Positions 6,784 to 15,057 of a stretch of DNA of 19,348 nucleotides are shown in pieces. Source of the stretch: DATKMG01 sp035541995 (GTDB taxonomy: Bacteria > Acidobacteriota > Terriglobia > Versatilivoradales > Versatilivoraceae). The notes under the pieces were generated by a model. That model worked only from the letters and a program-made list of their open reading frames with translations. It had not been told where the DNA came from and did no database searches. The stretch lies in contig DATKMG010000798.1 of NCBI GenBank assembly GCA_035541995.1, forward strand, positions 1 through 19,348, in the 5' to 3' direction. Positions within the stretch are counted from its first letter, which is position 1; the number at the start of each line of letters is the position of its first letter. A program made the position numbers and the translations under genes.

Positions 6784-8331
6784 TCACGCGGGCCCGCCTT
6801 TGCACCGTTTGATCCCTGCTTCGACCTCGCTGCTGAGTGCGAACGTTCTGAACTCTGGATCGGATTGCAGGGACCGATAGAGCGAAAGAGCCTTCGACAA
6901 ATCGCCCGTTGCTTCTGTGAGACGTGCAATAATGAAGTGATGGCGCATGCCGACATCCTTGAATCCTTGAATCAGCCATAAGTAAGTAGCCAGATGATCG
7001 GTTGAAGGCAATGCTGAGAGTTTCTGGATTACTTCGCGACGATACAAGTAGTAAACATACCCTTCAATCCGATGACGTTCGTCCAATTCAAGATCTTCTT
7101 GATTTTTTCGCATGTCGTCCATGACCCGGATGAGCTCGATGACATAGTCAGGGTTACCGACGTTCGACAACGCGGCGATTTGAAAGCTCCTGACAAAGGG
7201 CCTCTCTCTGCCGGTCTTCAAGGCAGCCCGAAAGTGAGGATTGGCCTCACTCAATTCACCACCCTGCCAGAGTATCCAGAAACCCCAGAAGGTGTGCGCA
7301 TAGACATTCTGAGGATCCTGTTTCAACGCGTCCCTGAAATCATCTTCAATTTTGAGCCCGAATGTCCCCTCTCTCCGCTTCAGGAAATTCGCATATCCAA
7401 TGTGGGCAAGAGAATCTGCTACCGGTGCACCTGTCTCCGTTGTAACACTCCGATAAAGGCAGGGGAGGATCTTATCTGCGATTTCCGTGAAGGATTGCCC
7501 CTCTTTGATCCTTATATTCCGAAGCCAGGTCATGGCTATCTGAGCTTGTTCTTTCTGCACGGCAGGTGAGTCCGGCTGGAGTTGGAGGGCCTGGCCCGTC
7601 AATTCCCAGGCCCGAGTATAGTCTCCGCCATTACTCTGCAGTCTTGCCATAGCCAATAATTCTGTTGTCTTTTTCTGGGACGGATTCTCCGACAAGAGAG
7701 GTTTTTGATCCTTCGGGACAGACTTTGGGAAATGTGTCATGAATACAAGTGCAGCCGTTACTCCCAACAGAATAAGCAGGGTTGACAAGAGTAGCTTAAT
7801 ACGGTTGTTGCTAGCCCACGTCCGGAAAGTTGATGCTGCAAGTCCAGGCTGGTCGATAGATGGAATTTCGGTCTCGGTGCGTCCGGGGGACTGGCCTCGA
7901 ATTCCCGCGACCAGGCGTCGAAAGGCATCCGCATTATCCAGTCCAGATCGGAAGTCCACCCAGGTCGTTCGTCGTAGAAACAATGGGAGCGTATTGGGCT
8001 CCTTAGGATCGGCTCCAGGCAGCAAAACCGGGATCACACGGAAAGACCGGCTCCGGGTCCTTTCATCCAGAGCGGCCCGCATCTCCTCACTCTCCCAGGA
8101 ACCCAAACCCCCAGGACCAAGAAAGACCGCACAGGTAGCACTGCTTTCAAGCGCGGCTTCAAGGGCCTCTTCCCACGGTTCGCCAGGAACCAGGTGCCAA
8201 ATGTCAAGAAAAGCTTTCAGTCCTTCTTCATCCTCGAGACGAGCCGCCAGAGCTTCAACGGCAGGCTTGTCAGCGCTGTTGTGACTCAGGAAGACATCGT
8301 ACGCGGGCTTACCGGGCTTTTGCTCTAGCAT
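6784..8331 (-). CDS. TIR-domain protein with one membrane helix and TPR-like repeats
   Basis: 515 residues. Residues 10-145 form a TIR domain: YDVFLSHNSADK (box 1), then DIWHLVPGEPWEEALEAAL, with W53-E54 where TIR NADases place the catalytic glutamate, then CAVFLGPGGLGSWESEEM. A basic edge followed by a hydrophobic run at about 179-199 (LLLSTLLILLGVTAALVF) predicts one transmembrane helix, with the TIR domain likely cytosolic. The remainder (about 220-515) is helical with TPR-like pairs such as GGDYTRAWELTGQALQLQPDS and DDFRDALKQDPQNVYAHTFWGFW. Bacterial TIR domains often cleave NAD+ in immunity or signalling; here a sensor-effector arrangement is inferred. The start is the ATG at 8331; no strong ribosome-binding site is seen. 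The nearest upstream gene is divergent. Confidence 0.8.
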   Translation of the reverse strand: MLEQKPGKPAYDVFLSHNSADKPAVEALAARLEDEEGLKAFLDIWHLVPGEPWEEALEAALESSATCAVFLGPGGLGSWESEEMRAALDERTRSRSFRVIPVLLPGADPKEPNTLPLFLRRTTWVDFRSGLDNADAFRRLVAGIRGQSPGRTETEIPSIDQPGLAASTFRTWASNNRIKLLLSTLLILLGVTAALVFMTHFPKSVPKDQKPLLSENPSQKKTTELLAMARLQSNGGDYTRAWELTGQALQLQPDSPAVQKEQAQIAMTWLRNIRIKEGQSFTEIADKILPCLYRSVTTETGAPVADSLAHIGYANFLKRREGTFGLKIEDDFRDALKQDPQNVYAHTFWGFWILWQGGELSEANPHFRAALKTGRERPFVRSFQIAALSNVGNPDYVIELIRVMDDMRKNQEDLELDERHRIEGYVYYLYRREVIQKLSALPSTDHLATYLWLIQGFKDVGMRHHFIIARLTEATGDLSKALSLYRSLQSDPEFRTFALSSEVEAGIKRCKGGPA

Positions 8332-8354
8332 AGTAAGAGCGAGCTCTTTATGAA

Positions 8355-8382
8355 TTGACGAAAGGAAACGCTCGATTATAGC
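8355..8382 (+). promoter_or_regulatory. Overlapping promoter candidate toward the URO-D-like gene
   Basis: TTGACG (8355-8360), a 16-base spacer and TATAGC (8377-8382) form a plausible sigma-70-type promoter on the plus strand. Its -10 overlaps the minus-strand TATAAT. It would give a leader of nearly 200 bases before the gene at 8583. A second, perfect TTGACA (8388-8393) has no matching -10. Confidence 0.3.
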
Positions 8383-8383
8383 A
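8375..8383 (-). promoter_or_regulatory. Extended -10 promoter candidate for the TIR gene
   Basis: Read on the minus strand, the sequence is TGC followed by a perfect TATAAT, i.e. a TGnTATAAT extended -10 box. It lies about 44 bases upstream of the ATG at 8331, implying a leader near 35 bases. No good -35 box is present at 17 bases, which extended -10 promoters can tolerate. Confidence 0.5.
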
Positions 8384-8582
8384 TAGCTTGACAGCGGTTT
8401 ATGCGGAGCACGAGAAGCGACAAAAGCAGGGGGCGATCTGGAGTCACTGCGCCGAAGGAAATGGGTTCGAGTCCTCGCCGCGATGTTGTCGATTCGCCTT
8501 TGGCCTTTCAGGGCAGAGCACGGGGACGCTCTGTTTGTATGCCGTCTTTTACTGCTGCTGGTTTATCCACAAAGATGATTGA

Positions 8583-9671
8583 ATGAAAAAGACACCAGAA
8601 CTCACGTCTCGCGAAAGAGTGCTGTTGGCCCTTGCCCATCAAGAGACCGACCGGGTGCCGGTGGACTTCCTAGCCACACCTGAAACTTGGGCTAAGTTGA
8701 AACAACAGCTGTCGATTGTTGACTCAGAGGAAGTACTCCGTCATCTCGGTGTGGATCTCCGGCATCCTCGACAGTCATATGTGGGCCCTGGATTGGCTCG
8801 TGGTGCGAATGGAGAATGGAGCGATCCATGGGGAGTTCGCCGTCGGCCGGTACCTCATCCCGATGGGGTCTACGAGGAGATTGTCGAGCATCCGCTCGCG
8901 AAGATAACAGATCCCTGCGACCTGGCAGACTATCCCTGGCCGCGACCGGCGTGGTGGAACGCTGAGTCCCTGGCTTTGGAGATCCGGCGACTGGACGAAG
9001 AGGGATCCTATGCCATAGCGCTTGAGGAGTTTGGTGATCCCGGAGGCATCTTCGAGATTGCCTGGTACCTTCGAGGTTTAGAACAGTTTCTTGTTGACCT
9101 TGTTGAAAAACCCGAATTGCCATACGAAATCATGCGGCACGTGACGGATTTCTACATCGGTCTCCTGGAACAGGTGATGGCCGCTGTTGGAGAACGCATC
9201 GACTTGGTCTGGACAAGCGACGACATCGCCCACCAGCATGGGAGAGTGGTATCTGAACGCTGTTGGCAGGAGCTCATTGCGCCTCATCACCAGCGCCTGA
9301 ACCAACGTGTACACCAACTCGGTGCGCGCGTAATGTACCACTCCTGCGGGGCCGTGCGCCCATTCATCCCGGCTCTTATCGATATTGGTGTGGACGTTCT
9401 GGACGTTTTGCAGTTCAGTGCGGATGGCATGGATCCGAGGGAAATCAAGGTGATCTTTGGGGAGAAGCTGTGCTTTCATGGCGGAATGGACGTACAAAGT
9501 ACGCTGCCCAGAGGCACGGAAGACGAGGTTCGCCGCGTGACCAGAGAGCGGGTCGAAGTACTGGGGCACGACGGGGGGTACATCCTTTCCCCGACACACA
9601 ATATTCAGGTCGATACTCCCGTCTCAAATATCCTGGCAATGTATACTGAAGCCGGGAGTCTTGCCACGTAG
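8583..9671 (+). CDS. Uroporphyrinogen-decarboxylase-superfamily protein (MtaA/CmuA-like), not haem-type
   Basis: 362 residues. The opening SRERVLLALAHQETDRVPVDF is the signature start of the URO-D/MtaA/CmuA superfamily, a TIM barrel. TSDDIAHQHG (211-220) and RVMYHSCGAVRPFI (249-262) follow; H253 and C255 match the His-x-Cys zinc site of corrinoid methyltransferases. The third ligand, a cysteine in a PGC-like turn of MtaA/MtbA, is replaced by SPTHNIQ with H339. True UroD (HemE) lacks this HxCG motif, so a haem role is unlikely. Homologues with APxHNIQ tails are common in Acidobacteria, Planctomycetes and Lentisphaerae near sugar-catabolism genes. Methyl transfer or O-demethylation is inferred only from superfamily membership. 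The start is the ATG at 8583 with a weak ribosome-binding site. Confidence 0.8.
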   Translation: MKKTPELTSRERVLLALAHQETDRVPVDFLATPETWAKLKQQLSIVDSEEVLRHLGVDLRHPRQSYVGPGLARGANGEWSDPWGVRRRPVPHPDGVYEEIVEHPLAKITDPCDLADYPWPRPAWWNAESLALEIRRLDEEGSYAIALEEFGDPGGIFEIAWYLRGLEQFLVDLVEKPELPYEIMRHVTDFYIGLLEQVMAAVGERIDLVWTSDDIAHQHGRVVSERCWQELIAPHHQRLNQRVHQLGARVMYHSCGAVRPFIPALIDIGVDVLDVLQFSADGMDPREIKVIFGEKLCFHGGMDVQSTLPRGTEDEVRRVTRERVEVLGHDGGYILSPTHNIQVDTPVSNILAMYTEAGSLAT

Positions 9672-9850
9672 AGAGATTTTCAGGACGTAACACCAGTCCA
9701 ATCCGGATAGCTCCAACATCGGGTATTGCGCCATATCTGCAACCTCCCTCCGCCCACATAGAATCAGTGAAGAAATTTCGCTCTTTCCCGACTGAAGTAA
9801 CCAGGGTTTCCTCCTAACCTAACTCATAGTTATCCCGATGAATAGATCGA

Positions 9851-9876
9851 CGAGGTGCCGAGGGAAGGCACCCTCG
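9851..9876 (-). terminator. Hairpin just past the M13 peptidase stop
   Basis: CGAGG-TGCC (9851-9859) pairs with GGCA-(C)-CCTCG (9867-9876), a 9-bp stem with one bulged C, ending 4 bases beyond the gene's stop at 9881. The position fits a terminator. The following bases on the minus strand are not T-rich, so it may be only an mRNA 3' structure. Confidence 0.4.
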
Positions 9877-9880
9877 AACT

Positions 9881-11968
9881 TCACCAGAGGCGGACCCGGT
9901 CTCCCGGCGCGAGGTAGAGTGCCTGTCCGGGCACCACGTGGAATGCGTCATACCAGGCGTCGATGTTGCGTACGGTGTCGGCACGGTATTCGGAAGGTGC
10001 GTGGCCGTCTGTCACTATCAGTTGCCGAAGCAACGGCTCCCGGAATTTCTCCCGCCAACTCTGAGCAAAGCTGATGAAGAACTGCTGGTCGCCCGTCAGC
10101 CCTTGGAGGATGGGCGCCTGCTTCCCGCCTAGCGAGAGCCGATAGGCATCATAGGCGGCGGCAAGCCCCGCCACATCGGCAATATTCTCACCTAGCGTCT
10201 GCTGTCCATTGACCGCGAGGTCACGAAATGGATGATATGCATTATATTGAGCGACAAGCCGGGAAGAGGCTTCCTTGAAATGAGACAAATCCGCAGGGGT
10301 CCACCAATTCGCCAACCGGCCCGCGGCATCGAACTGGCTGCCCTGGTCGTCGAAACTGTGGCTGATCTCATGTCCGATCACCGCCCCGATTGCACCGTAA
10401 TTATTGGCTGCGTCAGCCTTCGGATCGAAGTAAGGTGGCTGTAAAATCGCTGCAGGAAAATTCAACGCGTTCTGGATTGGCAGGTTGACCGCGTTGACAG
10501 TTTGAGGCGTCATCCACCATTCGGAGCGGTCCACCGGCTGGCCGAGCTTGGCGAGGTTACGCCGGTACTCATAGAGTTTTGCCGTGAAGGAATTGAGCAA
10601 TGGATTGTCTCGCGTGATCTCCAAGCCGGTGTAGCTGCGCCAGTTTTCAGGATAACCGACTCCAACCTTCAGGGTCGCAAGTTTCTCCTTGGCCTTTGCT
10701 TTTGTCTCAGGCGACATCCAAGGCAGATTGTCAATGCGTTTACCGAAGGCTTGAGTGAGATCCGCTACCATCGCCTCCACTTTTGCCTTAGACCCCGGCG
10801 GGAAATAGTGCTGCACATAGAGCTGCCCCACCGCCTCGCCCAGGGCCAGGTTGCAGGAGTCGACGGCCCGCTTCCAACGTTCCCGGAGTTGCGGAGTACC
10901 AGATAGAACCTTGCCATAAAAAGCAAACCACTCCTGGACAAAGGCACTGGGGAGGAGGCTTGACGCATCATCCAGAATCTGGTAGCTGAGGTAGTCTTTC
11001 CAGGTCTCAAGCGGCTCACTGCCGACCAGGGAAGCCTCGCCAATGATTGCGCTGGGCTGCCAAACGATTAAGGTGGACTGCCCCTCCAGACCTGCAGCCT
11101 TGAAAAAGGCACCCCAATCCAGGCCCGGCGCCTTGGCAGCGAAATCCTCCCGCTTCCAGGGGTTGTTTGCCTTTTGCACGTCCTCTGAGTCCTCTCGGCT
11201 CGAGTGGACTTTGGCGATTTTGGCTTCCAAGTCGAAAATCCCGTCAGCCTTGGCAGTGGAGATGCGCGCCAGCTTGAGAAGGGTCGCGATGTGGGTCTTG
11301 TATTTAGCTCGGATCTCGGCCATGCGGGGGGACTCGTCAAGATAGTATTTGCGGTCTGGCATGCCGAGACCTCCCTGCAGGAGATAGGGTAGATTGCGCG
11401 CCGGCTGGTTGAAGTCCTGTGCAACCCACACCCCGAACAGGTGATGCGTGTGGAAGTCGGTGTTGTTCAACGGGTCGACGTCGGTTCGAAGGGTCCGTGC
11501 GATCGACGCTGCCAGGGCCTGCCGGTTGGAAACCGCTGCAACCTGTGCCAGCTGGCTGCGGAGAACCTTCAGACCGTTGGCCTCGATGGCCGCTTCGTCC
11601 ATGTAAGCCGCATAATAATCCCCAACCTTGCGTTCATCGGAGCCCGCCGGGGCTGTGCTCTTCGCCGCTTCCTCGAGCAGGGCTCGGGTGTGCAGGTTGG
11701 CTTCCTCAGCCAGCTTGGCATCCAGGCCATAGCTTGAGCGGTCTGGAGGAATTCCCGTAGCCTTGACCCATGCGCCGTTGGCGTAAGCAAAGAAGTCATC
11801 CCCTGGCTTGACTGAACGATCCATGCCGGCGAAGTCTACACCTCCCGCACCGGAAGCGGGCTGAAGCGAGCCCGTCTTGGACGATTGGTAACCGCAATCG
11901 ATCGTGGTCACGACGGCGGACACTAAAAGAAGAATGACAAAACTTACGAGCAATCTGGAAGTGGACAT
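9881..11968 (-). CDS. M13 family (neprilysin-like) zinc metallopeptidase, exported
   Basis: 695 residues, the normal size for bacterial M13/PepO enzymes. The N-terminus (LLVSFVILLLVSAVVTTIDCGYQ) is a signal sequence or membrane anchor. The cysteine follows aspartate, so it is not a standard lipobox. The mature part begins with the family hallmark MDRSVKPGDDFFAYANGAW (49-67). The catalytic region has VIGHEISHSFDDQG (530-543; zinc ligands H533 and H537, catalytic E534) and GENIADVAG (593-601; third ligand E594). It ends with YLAPGDRVRLW. The substrate-binding motif usually written NAYY is NAVN (residues 492-495) here, and NEIVFPA is NALNFPA. The start is the ATG at 11968, after ATGGAGAAATC; an upstream TTG at 11989 is less likely. 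It cleaves short peptides in the periplasm by family analogy. Confidence 0.9.
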   Translation of the reverse strand: MSTSRLLVSFVILLLVSAVVTTIDCGYQSSKTGSLQPASGAGGVDFAGMDRSVKPGDDFFAYANGAWVKATGIPPDRSSYGLDAKLAEEANLHTRALLEEAAKSTAPAGSDERKVGDYYAAYMDEAAIEANGLKVLRSQLAQVAAVSNRQALAASIARTLRTDVDPLNNTDFHTHHLFGVWVAQDFNQPARNLPYLLQGGLGMPDRKYYLDESPRMAEIRAKYKTHIATLLKLARISTAKADGIFDLEAKIAKVHSSREDSEDVQKANNPWKREDFAAKAPGLDWGAFFKAAGLEGQSTLIVWQPSAIIGEASLVGSEPLETWKDYLSYQILDDASSLLPSAFVQEWFAFYGKVLSGTPQLRERWKRAVDSCNLALGEAVGQLYVQHYFPPGSKAKVEAMVADLTQAFGKRIDNLPWMSPETKAKAKEKLATLKVGVGYPENWRSYTGLEITRDNPLLNSFTAKLYEYRRNLAKLGQPVDRSEWWMTPQTVNAVNLPIQNALNFPAAILQPPYFDPKADAANNYGAIGAVIGHEISHSFDDQGSQFDAAGRLANWWTPADLSHFKEASSRLVAQYNAYHPFRDLAVNGQQTLGENIADVAGLAAAYDAYRLSLGGKQAPILQGLTGDQQFFISFAQSWREKFREPLLRQLIVTDGHAPSEYRADTVRNIDAWYDAFHVVPGQALYLAPGDRVRLW

Positions 11969-12494
11969 GATTTCTCCATAAAGGTACAAGAGGTTCTTGG
12001 CGGCAGATTTTACATCGGATTGATACCTCCAGCGTGAGATTTCCCTCTAGGCGCTACACCAATTCGTCAAAATGCTACTAGGACCATCGTGTGGGCAACC
12101 TCACAGCACAACCCGTTGCGAGTCGCTTTCTTCCTTCCAGGACGCCTTCTGCATTTCATCTACTCCGGCCACTTTGTTTTCGTCCAGAGGCCCAAACGCT
12201 CCATGTCAGTATTGGAATTTACGGTATAATGCCCGTCTGCGATTCGAACTCCGGCTGGATGGAAGTCAGGACTCGATGTTCTCTTTTCAATACCTGGAAA
12301 CTCGAATGATTCCTTGCTATGTCTCAACGGTGAGGCCGAGATTGAAATGAGCTCACAGAGTCGAACTGCAATTGGGGCCAGGTCTTCAGACGGAAGCTTT
12401 GCGTTCGTCCCTGTCCCCGGTGAAGGGAAAAACACTTTGGTGTCAAAATCACCCATCTAGTGATCCCTGGGAAGGAAATTCTGAGGATTGAAGG
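11969..12494. other. 526-base divergent intergenic region
   Basis: The region lies between the M13 peptidase (-) and the MFS transporter (+). No supported gene or repeat is seen. A perfect TATAAT at 12225-12230 on the plus strand has no good -35 partner and would leave a leader of about 260 bases, so it is recorded only as a possible promoter remnant. Confidence 0.5.
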
Positions 12495-13748
12495 ATGATT
12501 CGTCGTCCCCGTATAGCAACTAAATGGAAGATATGTGGCCTTCTCTTTCTGGCAACCACGCTCAACTACCTGGACCGTCAGACCCTGAGCCTCCTCGCGC
12601 CGATCCTCCGCATAGACATGCACCTCGATAACGAGGACCTGGGATGGTTGTTCGCTGTCTTCTACTACACATACACACTCTGTCATTTCGCCGTGGGACC
12701 GATTCTGGACCGGGTGCACCTGCGCTGGGTGTTTGGAGCTGCAGTGCTGGCCTGGTCGGCCGTCTCAATGATGACGGGTCTTGCCAATGGATTTGCCAGC
12801 CTGATCGTGTTTCGTCTCCTGCTAGGTGTCATGGAGTCAGCCAATTGGCCGGCCGCTGTCCGGATCGTGGCGCGGACGATGGAACCCAGCGAGCGGGCAC
12901 TTGGGAATGGCATTTTTACCAGCGGGACCAGCGTGGGAGCCCTGATTGCGCCGGGCATTATCCTGGGGATCTCAGCGGCCAGGGGCTGGCGATGGGCTTT
13001 TTTCCTGGTTGGCGCACTCGGAGTGGTGTGGTGGGCCACATGGTTGTTTGCTACGCGCAGGAAGGAACTCGAGCCGGTCTGGCGAGAGCCACAGGCTCGG
13101 CAAAGCGGACGATCAGGCTTTCAGTTTCGCATTTTCGCCGAGATCGTCACGAGCCCGCGTTTCATTCCGGTCCTTATCGTGTCTATCATTGTGAATCCGT
13201 TTCTTTACTTTAGCGTCAACTGGCTTCCTACCTATTTTGCTCAACAGCGCGGTTTAGCGCCGGGCCGACAACTTGGATGGATCCTGACCGCGATCTATCT
13301 GGGGCTTGGCCTTGGGAACCTGCTCTGCGGCACGGTGATCCTTGGGCTGGTTCGCCGTGGCTATTCGGTCTTGAATGCGCGCCGAATCGTGTTTCTAGCG
13401 GCGACTGCCCCCCTTCTCTTTTGCGCTGCTGTTCCGTTCCTTCCTCATCTTTACCAGGCTGTTGGTATCTTGGCTGGAGTAAACATCGGGCTGGGTATTT
13501 GGATAGCGATGTACCTCACCATGGCGCAGGATATTTCCCGGAAAAATGTCTCAACAACCCTTGGAATACTGAGCGGCTGCGGCTCGCTTGCCGGCGCACA
13601 GGCAATGTGGGCTGTCGGAAAAGTCACGCACGCCACGGGCAGTTTCGCTATACCCATGGCCGCTTTTTCTCTAGCTGCAGGAGTGGCCGCTCTTGCCGGA
13701 TATATTGCGAGCCGCGAGCGGGTCCGGAAAGAGGAATTTGCAGGATGA
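12495..13748 (+). CDS. MFS transporter, hexuronate/anion:cation symporter (ACS) type
   Basis: 417 residues with 12 predicted membrane helices. LNYLDRQTLSLLAP (23-36), at the end of the first helix, is the signature of the ExuT/UxuT/glucarate-type ACS carriers. FAVGPILDRVHLRWVFG matches the family's cytosolic loop 2-3 (GxxxDRxxxR type), and FRLLLGVMESANWPAAVRIVA (helices 4-5) is also typical. The carrier imports sugar acids or related organic anions with H+ (or Na+), but the substrate is not certain. The start is the ATG at 12495, preceded by GAGG eight bases before. The next gene, a Gfo/Idh/MocA dehydrogenase, is convergent; a functional link is suggested by proximity only. Confidence 0.85.
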   Translation: MIRRPRIATKWKICGLLFLATTLNYLDRQTLSLLAPILRIDMHLDNEDLGWLFAVFYYTYTLCHFAVGPILDRVHLRWVFGAAVLAWSAVSMMTGLANGFASLIVFRLLLGVMESANWPAAVRIVARTMEPSERALGNGIFTSGTSVGALIAPGIILGISAARGWRWAFFLVGALGVVWWATWLFATRRKELEPVWREPQARQSGRSGFQFRIFAEIVTSPRFIPVLIVSIIVNPFLYFSVNWLPTYFAQQRGLAPGRQLGWILTAIYLGLGLGNLLCGTVILGLVRRGYSVLNARRIVFLAATAPLLFCAAVPFLPHLYQAVGILAGVNIGLGIWIAMYLTMAQDISRKNVSTTLGILSGCGSLAGAQAMWAVGKVTHATGSFAIPMAAFSLAAGVAALAGYIASRERVRKEEFAG

Positions 13749-13790
13749 TCCTCGACCGTGCTTTGTGATGTGCCAGCTTGCATTTCCTAA

Positions 13791-13957
13791 CACCAAGGCA
13801 CTAAGACACAAACATACCTTCCAAAGATCGGCCGCCTTGGATCTGCAGGTAATCTCAACATGAGTTGTTTACGCCAGGCTGAAAGTGTTGGGCGCGCAGA
13901 ATAGACCTCGACGCTGCACCCGCGGAGTCATCTTGGTGCCTTTGGGTCTTCGTGGTG
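13791..13957. repeat. Inverted-end element of the CACCAAGGCACxAAGACAC family
   Basis: The left end starts CACCAAGGCACTAAGACAC (13791-13809). The right end (13931-13957), read on the minus strand, starts CACCACGAAGACCCAAAGG and ends GGCACCAAGA. Such CACCAxGAAGGCACxAAGACAC ends are widespread intergenic repeats in Acidobacteria, Planctomycetes and Verrucomicrobia (general knowledge). The element fills the gap between the convergent MFS and Gfo/Idh/MocA genes. No coding capacity is seen. Confidence 0.5.
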
Positions 13958-14031
13958 AGGAACTCACGCTAAAGAGCGTATAGATAAGCTGAAGTTGGCC
14001 GTTCGTCGCTCGAATTCGCAGAAGTTAGAAT

Positions 14032-15057
14032 TCAAGTGGACGCTCCGATTGCGAATTGAGGATCAGACAAAGGGATGGCACGCTTTTCAGCGATGCTGCG
14101 ATAGGCCGCTTCCACGGCTGCGAACGTCTTGAGGTAATTGCGGGCGCCGCTTTCACAGGTCGTTCCATTTTTCAGGCAATCGAGGAAGTGCCGCAGAGTG
14201 GCCCTGACACTGTCGCCCCGGTAGCCTTCGACAACGCGGTTTTCCCAGACCCTCTCAGTGCCGTGCCAAATGTCGCCAGTCGCCAAGATCCGAATGGAAC
14301 CGTCCTCTCCTTCGAAGCCCGCTTCACCCACAGCCGGACCATCGGGTTCCGGATTAAGGAACCTGTGCCCATCGACGGTCCCGATCAATTCATTGGTATG
14401 CCTGAGGACTAAAATCGCCTGGTCCTCCCCCACAATTGCAGAATTGACCTGCCTCGCCTCAGCATAGATAGTTGCGATGTCGCCGAATAGGAAGCGCGCC
14501 GTATCGATGTAATGGACAAGGGTTTCGTCAATCAGAAAGCGACGCAGTCGACGGAAATAGGACTGTTTTGGATATGGGTCCGGTCCAATGCCATCGCGGC
14601 AACGTGTGCGGAACCAGTAGCCCAAGGGGTGGCCGATATCGCCCCGCTCAATAATCTCCTTCGCCTTGCGATACCAGGGCTGCCATCGCCAGTTCTCATG
14701 AATCATCAGGAAAATTCCCGCCGCCTCGGCTGCCTCAACCATAGCTACCGCGTCATTCCAGGAGGGTGCCATCGGTTTTTGGCAACTCGTGGGGAGTCCT
14801 CGAGCCGAGCATAACCGGACCAGTTCAAGGTGGGAAGCGACGGGACTGGCAATGTCGACGAAATCGACAGACTCGCGGTCCAACATTTCCTCGGCGTTGG
14901 AGTAAGCATGCGGCGCCGCCGTCTTGGCTCGTTCGAGATTCAAGTCACAAGCAGCAATCAATTCAACTTCCGGAATTGCCCGCCAGGCGCCCAGATGAAT
15001 CTGTCCGAAGTAACCACAGCCGATAATGGCGCCCTTAATCCGGGATGATGAACTCAT
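14032..15057 (-). CDS. Cytosolic Gfo/Idh/MocA family dehydrogenase
   Basis: 341 residues with no signal peptide. KGAIIGCGYFGQIHLGAW (8-25) is the Rossmann NAD(P)-binding loop (GCGYFG), and LIAACDLN is the second strand. SCQKPMAP (91-98) is the QKP/EKP motif with the catalytic lysine. FLIDETLVHYIDTARFLFGD (174-193) matches the C-terminal substrate motif with the conserved histidine (H182). The family oxidises or reduces sugars, inositols and similar polyols; the substrate is unknown. The start is the ATG at 15057, with AGGAGG eight bases before it. A longer frame from 15117 would bury that site in coding sequence. It differs from the Tat-exported homologue at 3652-5004, with which it shares only the family fold. 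Confidence 0.85.
   Translation of the reverse strand: MSSSSRIKGAIIGCGYFGQIHLGAWRAIPEVELIAACDLNLERAKTAAPHAYSNAEEMLDRESVDFVDIASPVASHLELVRLCSARGLPTSCQKPMAPSWNDAVAMVEAAEAAGIFLMIHENWRWQPWYRKAKEIIERGDIGHPLGYWFRTRCRDGIGPDPYPKQSYFRRLRRFLIDETLVHYIDTARFLFGDIATIYAEARQVNSAIVGEDQAILVLRHTNELIGTVDGHRFLNPEPDGPAVGEAGFEGEDGSIRILATGDIWHGTERVWENRVVEGYRGDSVRATLRHFLDCLKNGTTCESGARNYLKTFAAVEAAYRSIAEKRAIPLSDPQFAIGAST

Noticed and set aside
5027..8331. DinB-like, DUF5829-like and TIR genes as a three-gene defence operon
   Set aside because: The gaps of 120 and 284 bases, a repeat element with hairpin between two of them, and no known association of these families argue against one operon.
8460..8490. tRNA-like T-loop motif GGTTCGAGTCC
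   Set aside because: The flanking bases do not make a 5-bp T-stem, and no acceptor, D or anticodon arms can be fitted around it.
12225..12230. Perfect TATAAT before the MFS gene
   Set aside because: No acceptable -35 box or extended -10 is present, and the implied leader of about 260 bases makes it doubtful. Kept only as a remark in the intergenic entry.
12238..12262. GATTCGAACTCC resembling the complement of a tRNA T-loop
   Set aside because: No stem or acceptor pairing is found on the minus strand, so there is no tRNA here.
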